The notes under the pieces: generated by a model
The model's database searches: none
What the model saw: the letters and a program-made list of their open reading frames with translations, nothing else
Told to the model about the DNA's origin: nothing
Made by a program: the position numbers and the translations under genes
Part shown: positions 56,937-64,000 of the stretch, piece after piece
How the letters are laid out: each line of letters starts with the position of its first letter
How positions within the stretch are numbered: position 1 is the stretch's first letter
DNA from: Algoriphagus resistens
Lineage (GTDB): Bacteria; Bacteroidota; Bacteroidia; Cytophagales; Cyclobacteriaceae
Direction: 5' to 3'
DNA length: 64,000 nucleotides
Assembly (NCBI RefSeq): GCF_001442615.1
Contig: NZ_LMXN01000001.1
Location: forward strand, 186,001 to 250,000

Positions 56937-57446
56937 ATGAGTATTGAGGAAGAGTTCATCAGCCTTATCCATGAAAATCAAGGGTTGATCTACAAGATCG
57001 CGACGGTTTATGCTAAGGAGAAAACCGAACAAGATGATTTGTATCAAGAAATTGTCTATCAGACATGGAAGTCCTTTGATCATTTCAAGAAAGCTTCCAA
57101 GCCCAGTACCTGGCTCTACAGAGTTGGGATGAACACCGCTATTACTCATTTGAATAGGTCAAAAAGGCAATTGTCTACGCTTCCGTTCGACAAGGTGACT
57201 ATTCAGTTTTCTGAGTCAACTGATTCAGAGAAAGAGGAGAAAATCCAACTGCTCTATGCGCAGATCAGAAAATTGAATTTACTGGACCGTGGAATAATTT
57301 TTCTTTTTTTGGAAGAAAAGACTTACGAGGAAATTGCTGAGATATCAGGGATCTCTGTGAGCAACGTGGGGACGAGAATGTCCAGGATCAGACAAAAACT
57401 AAAATCAAAGATGAACCCTAAACCAACTACTGATGGAACTCGATGA
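56937..57446 (+). CDS. ECF-type RNA polymerase sigma factor
   Basis: Region 2 (DDLYQEIVYQTWKSFDHFKK) and region 4 with its helix-turn-helix (EEKTYEEIAEISGISVSNVG, then TRMSRIRQKLK) are in the ECF order at 169 aa. The frame is open from 56862, but MSIEEEFISLI at 56937 is the normal start. The next gene begins 14 nt before this stop, so its product is the likely regulatory partner. Confidence 0.9.
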   Translation: MSIEEEFISLIHENQGLIYKIATVYAKEKTEQDDLYQEIVYQTWKSFDHFKKASKPSTWLYRVGMNTAITHLNRSKRQLSTLPFDKVTIQFSESTDSEKEEKIQLLYAQIRKLNLLDRGIIFLFLEEKTYEEIAEISGISVSNVGTRMSRIRQKLKSKMNPKPTTDGTR

Positions 57447-58029
57447 AATGAAATCACTTTGGGCTGACCTGAGTCTGCAAGTGGAAAAACAGGATAAAAT
57501 CCAAAAGGAACTACTTATGGAAATCACCAGGCAAAAATTCAGAACCAGGTTAAACGGTATCAGGATTCCGGAACTATTGAGTTCTCTGGTATGTGTAGGC
57601 TATGCCGTGTATTTGCTGTCTCATTTTTCCGATTTTGAACTTTGGTACAATCAGATCTTTGCACTGACAACTATTTTTATGATGATAGCTCTTCCAGTGG
57701 CAAGTCTGGCAGCAATTAAAGGAATGCGGAACCTGCCGATAGGCTCAGAAACCCCGGCAGCAATTTTGGATAAGTTCACTAAGAGCAAAATCCGATTTTG
57801 GAATGTCCAACGGTATGGGGTGATCTCGGGGGGAATAGTAATGGTTACGATTTTCCCTCCTTTAGCCGAGTTGAGTGGATCATCACATGAGAAGATTCTA
57901 AACCCTGTGTTTTGGATGGTTTACATCCCTACAGGGCTGGTTTTTATGTACTTTTTTAGTAGATGGGTCCTGAAAAAGTACAAAGGAGTGGTAGATTCAT
58001 CAGAGAAAATGATCCGGGAAATAGAATAA
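57433..58029 (+). CDS. membrane protein co-encoded with the sigma factor, possible anti-sigma factor
   Basis: A charged cytoplasmic N-terminus (DEMKSLWADLSLQVEKQDK) precedes about four hydrophobic helices. Overlap with the sigma gene and the membrane layout suggest a partner role such as anti-sigma activity (inference). No zinc-binding anti-sigma motif (HxxxCxxC) is present. The family is not recognised. Confidence 0.72.
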   Translation: MELDEMKSLWADLSLQVEKQDKIQKELLMEITRQKFRTRLNGIRIPELLSSLVCVGYAVYLLSHFSDFELWYNQIFALTTIFMMIALPVASLAAIKGMRNLPIGSETPAAILDKFTKSKIRFWNVQRYGVISGGIVMVTIFPPLAELSGSSHEKILNPVFWMVYIPTGLVFMYFFSRWVLKKYKGVVDSSEKMIREIE

Positions 58030-58032
58030 GGG

Positions 58033-58069
58033 AATTAAAAAGGAGCTGCCTAACAGCTCCTTTTTAATT
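58033..58069. terminator. bidirectional terminator between convergent genes
   Basis: A perfect 15-bp stem (58033-58047 with 58055-58069) has A/T-rich flanks on both sides, so it works in both directions. It lies between the sigma-operon end and the DUF1835 gene, overlapping the latter's last two bases. Confidence 0.85.
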
Positions 58070-58817
58070 ATTTCCTGAGTTCTTCCCTTTTCAATTCTTC
58101 CCAAAGTCGCTTGACCTGCAAATCCCCGTAGCCATAAATGGCGTGCTTGATATGAAATGCCCGAAAGATTTTCCCAAAGTCATCAGTTCCGAGTTCAGCA
58201 GCAATTTCTTTCAAAGCAGCTTTTGGCTTGCCGGGATAATCTCCATGGGGAATTGATTCTTTCCAGGCTACTACTGCCGGATATAGAAATGGAAGTTCAG
58301 GCATGGTTTGATGCGAGAGGGTCAACGCTTCAGAGATATCCGGTGCCTGATAGAGTTTCCACATGTCAGCTAAAATATGTCTTTCATTTGCTGTCAGTAA
58401 TTTAGCATCTCTATATGCCTGTTCCAACTGCAGCTCATTCATCCCGCCAAAACCCTCAATCAGATCCGTGACGGGGGTTACCAGGTAAACAGAGCCTTTG
58501 TGCGGTTTGAGCAGATGCATGACAAACCATAAATTCACCTGGCAGAACAGGTCATACTCAAACCAGAGATAGATCTTGGTGTCAGAAGAGACAGTCATGA
58601 TTTTTTCAAATTGGGAAACCACTTTCGTAAAATAGTTCTCCTCAGATGCTTCAGGGTAATTTTTTGAAAGAAACTTATCCCGAACTACCCAGAGCTCTTC
58701 TGTGGAATGAGCTTTTACAGGTCCATCAACCAGGCATTCACGTGTAATAGCGATTTGGCCTGGGATGCTGGCCGGAAATGAGGATGCCAGCGAATCGCCA
58801 TTCAGAACATGTAGCAT
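58068..58817 (-). CDS. DUF1835-like protein
   Basis: It starts with the DUF1835 pattern LHVLNGDSLASSF and contains ITRECLVDGPV and IYLWFEYDLFCQVNLWFVM. The C-terminal half is helical (LTANERHILADMWKLYQ). It has no signal or membrane segments, so it is cytosolic. Function unknown. It follows the DUF1801 gene by 1 nt and is probably co-transcribed with it. Confidence 0.85.
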   Translation of the reverse strand: MLHVLNGDSLASSFPASIPGQIAITRECLVDGPVKAHSTEELWVVRDKFLSKNYPEASEENYFTKVVSQFEKIMTVSSDTKIYLWFEYDLFCQVNLWFVMHLLKPHKGSVYLVTPVTDLIEGFGGMNELQLEQAYRDAKLLTANERHILADMWKLYQAPDISEALTLSHQTMPELPFLYPAVVAWKESIPHGDYPGKPKAALKEIAAELGTDDFGKIFRAFHIKHAIYGYGDLQVKRLWEELKREELRK

Positions 58818-58818
58818 A

Positions 58819-59235
58819 CTATTGGTTTTTAGTTCGTACTAAATTAATGGAAGTACGGATCATTTCCCTAAAAACCTCCTCATTTACATCAGACATTTTA
58901 TTTATATAAATGCACCCTTTGGCTTTTTTATGTTTTCCGAGCTTATTCAAAAAGGGCTCCAGCTTCTTGTTTTCCAGCATGATGTAGATTGATAAAGATT
59001 GCTTTCTGGGGGAAAAACCTACGGGAAACCATTCCATTTCTTTACCGGATGCATAAGTATAAGACATTTTACCAAAACCAACTATGCTCGGTCCCCACAA
59101 GACAGGTTCTTCACCTGTCTCTTCCTTGAATAATTGCAGAAGCTTCAATCCATCCGCCTTTCGCTGGGGGTTCTCAACAGATTGGAGATAGTCTTCTACC
59201 GAAAGGTCGGTTGCTTTGGTTTTCAGTTCAGACAT
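58819..59235 (-). CDS. DUF1801 domain protein
   Basis: The 138 aa protein has the DUF1801 pattern: VEDYLQSVENPQRKADGLKL, VLWGPSIVGFGKMSYTY and WFPVGFSPRKQSLSIYIM, ending in CIYINKMSDVNEEVFREMI. The fold is small and single-domain, cytosolic, of unknown function. It is the first gene of a two-gene unit with DUF1835. Confidence 0.88.
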   Translation of the reverse strand: MSELKTKATDLSVEDYLQSVENPQRKADGLKLLQLFKEETGEEPVLWGPSIVGFGKMSYTYASGKEMEWFPVGFSPRKQSLSIYIMLENKKLEPFLNKLGKHKKAKGCIYINKMSDVNEEVFREMIRTSINLVRTKNQ

Positions 59236-59307
59236 AGCATACCAATTTATTGAATAAAGGATGAAAATCAGCTAAACAAACTGATCATTTGTGATTAGTT
59301 GGATAAT

Positions 59308-59341
59308 ATCGGTTAAAATTTCCAGTACATCTGTTAAAATT
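59308..59341 (+). promoter_or_regulatory. 21-bp-period direct repeat, candidate LytTR-type site
   Basis: ATCGGTTAAAATT (59308) and ATCTGTTAAAATT (59329) are direct repeats exactly 21 bp apart, each with a GTTAA core. Such paired GTT cores two helical turns apart are typical of LytTR regulators. The site lies about 90 bp before the S9 peptidase gene. Confidence 0.45.
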
Positions 59342-59431
59342 GTGATTCAAACTGTTTTTTAGCCTTTTGTCTCAATCTAAATGTGACTATAGATTGTTTG
59401 TGGTATTTTTCACTAACCAAAATATAAACAC

Positions 59432-61867
59432 ATGAAATTAAGAGCTACTACAATCTTTGCTTTCGCTGCTTTCCTCGGATTTATCTGGACGGAAGTATCA
59501 GCGCAGAGTACCTATCAAACGCCCCCACAATCAATTGCTGACCTGGCGAATGCGCCGAGTACGCCTTCTGTGAGGTTTTCCAAAAACGGTGACTGGATGC
59601 TGTTGATGGAAAGATCAGACAATCCAAGTATTGAAGTGCTTTCTCAGCCTGAATTGAAAATAGCAGGAATGCGAATTAATCCGGCGACCTCTGGCCCGAG
59701 TAGGCAAATAGGAATAGAAAACATCAAAATCAAAAACACCGAATCAGGTGAGGATATCCAGATTACCGGTTTGCCTGCCCAGCCAAATATGGGTGATTTT
59801 AGATTTTCCCATGACGAAAAATATATGGTTTTCACCCAGACAGAGGCTGATGGGATCAGTCTGTGGTTGGTTGATTTGATGACGAATTCCGCCAAAAAAC
59901 TGACTGAAAAAATCATTAATGATGTTTACGGAAATTCTGTTCTATGGACTCCCGATAATAAACTGTTAGTAAAAGCGGTGAATCCCAACCGTGGAGCTAC
60001 TCCTCAAAAGCCTTCTGCTCCTGCGGGTCCTATTATTCAGGAGACTACCGGAGATGCGGCACCTAGCAGGACGTATCAGGATTTGCTGGAGAACCCTTAC
60101 GATGAAACGCTTTTCGCCTATTTCATGGATTCCCAGTTGACGGAAATTGATTTGAAAGGGGGCACAACGCCCATCGGTCCTTCGGGAATGATCAAATCCA
60201 TGGATATATCACCTGACGGAAGTTATATTTTGGTTGAAGTAATCAAGAAGCCGTTTTCTTATCTGGTCCCGGCCAATAGATTTCCATATGATGTAGAGAT
60301 CTGGTCCAAGGAAGGCAAAAAGGTTAAGACCCTGGCTGAGATTCCACTGGATGAAAACAGACCAACAGGGTTTGATGCTACTGTTACCGGCCCACGATAT
60401 ATCAGCTGGAGAGCAGATAAGCCAGCCGTGCTGTATTGGGTAGAAGCCCAGGATGGGGGAGATGCCCGGGTGGAAATGCAAGAGCGCGAGATAGTGTACA
60501 CTTTGGCAGCTCCATTTGCAGGTGAAAAGCAAAAGCTTGCTACTTCAGCATACAGATTTGCAGGTATTGATTGGTCAGATGATTCGTTTGCAATTATGAG
60601 TGAACGTTGGTCTGGAACGAGAAAAGATATGCGTTCCATTATTAATCCATCTGATCCTTCCCAGGCCAAACAGGTCATTATAGAGCGTTCTTTTGATGAT
60701 TTGTATAATGATCCGGGAGATCCAGTGATGGTAGAAAATGACTTTGGGAGGAATGTATTGCTAAGAAAAGGTGAGTTGGTCTATATGACAAGTCCGGGTG
60801 GTTCTCCTCAAGGAGATATGCCGTACCTGTCTACATTTAATACAAAGACAAAGGAAGAGGACATACTTTGGAGATCACAGGCGCCATATTATGAGCGGGT
60901 AGCCAAAGTGTTGAATGACGATGCTACTGAGTTTATAACAATTAAAGAAAGTACTGACATACAGCCGAACTATTGGCTGGTTAATACTAAAAGAAGGATA
61001 GCACCCCGCCAACTCACCAACTTCGATAATCCTTATGAATCAATCAAAGGGATCCAAAAGCAGTTGGTAACTTATGAAAGAAAGGATGGGTTGAATCTTT
61101 CAGCAGTTATTTATACCCCAGAGGGCTTTGAAGTTGGCAAAGATGCGCCACTGCCGGTTTTGATGTGGGCTTACCCTAGAGAATACAAATCCAAAGAGGT
61201 AGCAGCACAGGTAAGAGGTTCGCAATATGCCTTCACCCGGGTGGGTTATGGTTCACCGCTTTTCTGGGTGACAAGGGGGTATGCTATTATGGATAGAACT
61301 GAAATGCCAATAGTGGGAGAAGGTGATAAAGAACCAAACGATTACTTTATTGACCAGCTTGTAGCAAATGCAGAGGCTGCGATTGACAAAATAGTGGATT
61401 TAGGCATCGGTGACCGTAGTAGGATTGCCGTTGGGGGACACTCTTACGGAGCTTTTATGACGGCCAATCTGCTTTCACATACGGATCTGTTTGCAGCGGG
61501 AATCGCGCGAAGTGGAGCTTATAATAGAACCCTTACTCCTTTTGGTTTCCAGTACGAGCAAAGAACTTATTGGGAAGCGCCAGAAGTTTACTTCAATATG
61601 TCCCCATTCTCATTTGCGCATAAAGTGGAGACCCCAATTCTTCTGATCCATGGACAGGCAGATAATAATTCCGGTACATTTCCAATTCAGTCTGAACGGT
61701 ACTATAATGCCCTGAAAGGACATGGTGCTACTGCGAGATTGGTGTTTTTACCTAACGAAAGCCATGGATATTCTGCTAAGGAATCCATCAATCATATGCT
61801 TTGGGAAATGGATACTTGGCTTGAAAAATATGTAAAGGATAAAAATGAGCTGGAAACGGCAAAATAA
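59432..61867 (+). CDS. secreted S9-family peptidase (prolyl oligopeptidase-like)
   Basis: A signal peptide (ATTIFAFAAFLGFIWTEVSA) is followed by an N-terminal beta-propeller of about 530 residues and a C-terminal alpha/beta-hydrolase domain. The nucleophile is in GGHSYGAFMTANLL, the Asp in IHGQADNNSG and the His in NESHGYSA. The order and the 811 aa length fit the S9 branch that includes glutamyl endopeptidases. It should digest peptides in the periplasm or outside. A direct repeat upstream may bind a LytTR regulator. Confidence 0.9.
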   Translation: MKLRATTIFAFAAFLGFIWTEVSAQSTYQTPPQSIADLANAPSTPSVRFSKNGDWMLLMERSDNPSIEVLSQPELKIAGMRINPATSGPSRQIGIENIKIKNTESGEDIQITGLPAQPNMGDFRFSHDEKYMVFTQTEADGISLWLVDLMTNSAKKLTEKIINDVYGNSVLWTPDNKLLVKAVNPNRGATPQKPSAPAGPIIQETTGDAAPSRTYQDLLENPYDETLFAYFMDSQLTEIDLKGGTTPIGPSGMIKSMDISPDGSYILVEVIKKPFSYLVPANRFPYDVEIWSKEGKKVKTLAEIPLDENRPTGFDATVTGPRYISWRADKPAVLYWVEAQDGGDARVEMQEREIVYTLAAPFAGEKQKLATSAYRFAGIDWSDDSFAIMSERWSGTRKDMRSIINPSDPSQAKQVIIERSFDDLYNDPGDPVMVENDFGRNVLLRKGELVYMTSPGGSPQGDMPYLSTFNTKTKEEDILWRSQAPYYERVAKVLNDDATEFITIKESTDIQPNYWLVNTKRRIAPRQLTNFDNPYESIKGIQKQLVTYERKDGLNLSAVIYTPEGFEVGKDAPLPVLMWAYPREYKSKEVAAQVRGSQYAFTRVGYGSPLFWVTRGYAIMDRTEMPIVGEGDKEPNDYFIDQLVANAEAAIDKIVDLGIGDRSRIAVGGHSYGAFMTANLLSHTDLFAAGIARSGAYNRTLTPFGFQYEQRTYWEAPEVYFNMSPFSFAHKVETPILLIHGQADNNSGTFPIQSERYYNALKGHGATARLVFLPNESHGYSAKESINHMLWEMDTWLEKYVKDKNELETAK

Positions 61868-62313
61868 AAATAGACATACTTAGATAAAAAGACCTTCTGC
61901 AAGCATAGAACGCTAAGCAGGAGGTTTTGCGCCTTATAAAAAACGCCTTACAAATTTCTTCATAAAAAGAATAGGTTTTGAGATGATTTTATTTTTGGCG
62001 TTTTTTTTAAGGTAAATAGTTGGAAATTTATAATAGATGTTAATTTTACGTTAGTTAAACCCAGGTATAAAGCAGAAAAAGTGTCCGATTTTGGAAAAAT
62101 GGTTTATTTTATTTTTTAGCCAATCCGAAATCAAACACTCCAAATTGAAAGATTATGAGAAAGATTTTCGGTAGTAAGCATTTATTTTTTATTGATCGGA
62201 AATTTCTGTTTTCCCAGACTCGTCCATAAAAAAAAACTTAGTCTATCATCCCTTATTAAAAAAAAATGCAGCTACAAGGCGTAGCTGTACTTATGAACAA
62301 TTAATTAAAACTC
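61868..62313. other. long spacer before the SusC-like gene
   Basis: No gene is supported. Notable are a near copy of the GTCC-N6-GGA element at 62083-62096 and an inverted repeat CAGCTAC-AAGGC-GTAGCTG at 62269-62287. A 24-codon frame from ATG 62155 lacks support. A weak hairpin (CCTTCTGC with GCAGGAGG) follows the peptidase at about 61892-61924. Confidence 0.5.
62269..62287 (+). promoter_or_regulatory. 7-bp inverted repeat before the SusC-like gene
   Basis: CAGCTAC (62269-62275) and GTAGCTG (62281-62287) flank AAGGC, 26 bp before the ATG. It could be an operator or a leader hairpin near the translation start. Confidence 0.4.
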
Positions 62314-64000
62314 ATGAAAAAAGCGTTACTCAGTATGCTCTTTGGATTACTGGTTTCCAGCTCGGTGTTTGCGCAGCAGCGTACTATCTCCGGGAGGGTG
62401 ATTTCAGAAGAGGAGCCGGAAGGACTCATCGGAGTCAACATTTTAGTGAAAGGTACCACTACAGGTGTCATCACTGATTTGGATGGTAATTACACTATTC
62501 AAGTTCCAGACGATGCAACTGCGTTGGTTTTTAGCTACATCGGTTATTTAAGCAAAGAAGAAACCATAGGGAATAGGTCTGAAATCAATGTGACCCTTAC
62601 CCCTGACTCGCAGAATCTCGACGAAGTGGTGATCACCGCTTATGGAGGAACCATGGATAAGGGTAACTTCACCGGGTCTGCTGTCTCGTTAAAGGGAGAC
62701 AAAATAGCCGATAGGCCTATAAACAATGTGGTGAATGCAATCGAGGGACAAGCCCCAGGGGTGATTACTACCTCAGCATCTGGACAGCCAGGTTCTACGC
62801 CATCAGTCAGAATACGTGGTGTGGGTTCAGTAAATTCTTCTTCATCACCGCTTTATGTGGTGGACGGAGTGGCATATGATGGTAACCTGTCCAATCTCAA
62901 CCCATCCGATATTGAGGATATGACTATCCTGAAGGATGCCTCTTCTACGGCATTGTACGGATCCCGTGCCGCCAACGGAGTGATTATGATCACTACTAAG
63001 TCAGGCAAAAAAAACAAGCCTACTTTCAATTTGAAAATCCAGCAAGGCTATTCGGGGAGAGCTCTACCTGAGTATGATCGGGTGAATGCTGCAGAATATT
63101 ACCCTGTTGTTTGGGAGTCTTTGAAAAACAGCAGACTTGGTTCAGGACACACTGCTGAAGCTGCCGCACAGTATGCTTCTACAAATTTGATTGATAATGT
63201 ATTAAAGTACAATATTTACGATGTGCCAAATGACCAGGTGGTAGGTTTGGACGGTACCTTGAATCCAAATGCAGTAAACAACTTTGAAGGGTTGGATTGG
63301 TATGATTTCCTACAAAGAACGGGTGATCGAAAAGAATATAACCTGACCTATTCGGGGGGGTCGGATAAGACAGATTTCTATACTTCGTTTAACTACCTAA
63401 ACGAGCAGGGATTTGTAATCAAGTCTGATATTGAAAGATTTACGGGGCGTGTCAATGTGAATACCCAGGCCACGAACTGGTTGAAGACGGGTTTAAACCT
63501 TTCTGCTACAATGAGTGAAGGAAATAATGCGAGAACTTCTGGAAGTACCAGTTACGTCAACCCGTTTTTCTTTGCCAGAAATATTGGTCCTATTTACCCT
63601 GTTTACGCACAGAACATGCAAACGGGTGGATATATTCTAGACGATAACGGTGAGAAAATCTACGATACAGGAAACCTGTCAGAGCTTGGACTTCCAAGTA
63701 GAGGCTCAGATGCATCTGCAGGCCGGCATGCTGTACAGGAAACGCTTCTGAATGTCGATTCATTTGATAGGGATGTGATCTCCGCCAGAGGGTATGTAGA
63801 AGCAACTTTCCTGAAGAACTTTACCTTCAGAAGCAATATTGCCACGGATATGACATCCTTATTGAACATTGGGTATGACAACCAAATAGTAGGCGACGGA
63901 GCCCCGGCCGGTAGAACAAATAGAGAGAATATTAGAACAAACTCCCTGACATTTAACCAGCTTTTGTCTTATTCAAAAGTATTCCGTGACAAGCACTTTG
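62314..64000 (+). CDS. SusC/RagA-family TonB-linked outer membrane protein, 3' end outside the window
   Basis: A signal peptide (KKALLSMLFGLLVSSSVFAQ) is followed by a carboxypeptidase-like regulatory domain (residues about 24-100: GVNILVKGTTTGVITDLDG). The family motif LDEVVITAYG comes next. The plug domain (about residues 127-230) has IEGQAPGVITT, SVRIRGVGS, PLYVVDGVAYDG, DIEDMTILKDASSTALYGSR and the NGVIMITTKSGK stop strand. The barrel begins and continues past the window. Such proteins import oligosaccharides or peptides with a SusD partner, which would lie downstream. The nearby S9 peptidase hints at peptides (inference). Confidence 0.95.
   Translation, partial: MKKALLSMLFGLLVSSSVFAQQRTISGRVISEEEPEGLIGVNILVKGTTTGVITDLDGNYTIQVPDDATALVFSYIGYLSKEETIGNRSEINVTLTPDSQNLDEVVITAYGGTMDKGNFTGSAVSLKGDKIADRPINNVVNAIEGQAPGVITTSASGQPGSTPSVRIRGVGSVNSSSSPLYVVDGVAYDGNLSNLNPSDIEDMTILKDASSTALYGSRAANGVIMITTKSGKKNKPTFNLKIQQGYSGRALPEYDRVNAAEYYPVVWESLKNSRLGSGHTAEAAAQYASTNLIDNVLKYNIYDVPNDQVVGLDGTLNPNAVNNFEGLDWYDFLQRTGDRKEYNLTYSGGSDKTDFYTSFNYLNEQGFVIKSDIERFTGRVNVNTQATNWLKTGLNLSATMSEGNNARTSGSTSYVNPFFFARNIGPIYPVYAQNMQTGGYILDDNGEKIYDTGNLSELGLPSRGSDASAGRHAVQETLLNVDSFDRDVISARGYVEATFLKNFTFRSNIATDMTSLLNIGYDNQIVGDGAPAGRTNRENIRTNSLTFNQLLSYSKVFRDKHF

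Noticed and set aside
62155..62229. 24-codon frame before the SusC-like gene
   Set aside because: Too short and without conservation evidence; kept only as a possible leader peptide.

Overview
The window is a moderate-to-low GC chromosomal segment of a Bacteroidota bacterium, most likely an aerobic member of the Cytophagales such as the Algoriphagus/Cyclobacterium group. This assignment is inference from gene content: a SusC/RagA-type outer membrane protein, large FtsX-like permeases, LytS/LytTR regulators, GSCFA, DUF4260 and DUF1835 proteins, many lipoproteins, genes without Shine-Dalgarno sequences, and a few TAnnTTTG-type promoter matches. There is no rRNA, CRISPR array or intact insertion sequence. 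The only RNA gene recognised is a tRNA-Ser(GCT).

Layout. 1-6.7 kb: a tightly coupled catabolic operon (FG-GAP protein cut by the window edge, YidR/DUF3748-like lipoprotein, DapA-superfamily lyase, Na+/solute symporter, ribulokinase-like kinase). 7.0-16.1 kb: a large FtsX-type permease gene, then a TolC/adaptor/permease/ATPase exporter operon ending in a LytS-like kinase and a LytTR response regulator. 16.5-27.3 kb: housekeeping genes (tRNA-Ser, queA, menC, a lactonase-fold protein, ppc, valS) with a decayed HEPN/MNT toxin-antitoxin pair between ppc and valS. 27.7-37.4 kb: DUF4260, Crp-like regulator, alcohol dehydrogenase, CocE-type hydrolase, fumarylacetoacetase, a large unrecognised secreted protein, a TIM-barrel lipoprotein and an FNR-like reductase. 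37.5-48 kb: a stretch of small membrane, lipoprotein and regulator genes, including an NhaP antiporter and several pseudogene fragments. 48.1-50.1 kb: aguB-aguA, which convert agmatine to putrescine. 50.2-59.2 kb: a dead HigA antitoxin and PIN fragment, then priA, a YyaL-type protein, GSCFA, a sigma factor with its partner, and DUF1835/DUF1801 proteins. 59.4-64 kb: an S9 peptidase and the start of a SusC-like gene that runs off the window.

The most interesting observation is a dispersed element of about 70 bp present four times (20782, 27587, 29727, 39563). Each copy sits in the same orientation just ahead of a start codon, and in all four copies a TTATAA lies exactly 4 nt before an ATG. Three copies precede intact, unrelated genes; the fourth precedes only a nine-codon reading frame. 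It looks like a shared or mobile promoter/leader. Further signals are a 21-bp-period GTTAA direct repeat resembling a LytTR site before the S9 peptidase, a GTCC-N6-GGAC palindrome about 100 bp before the large permease, and several wrecked toxin-antitoxin genes.
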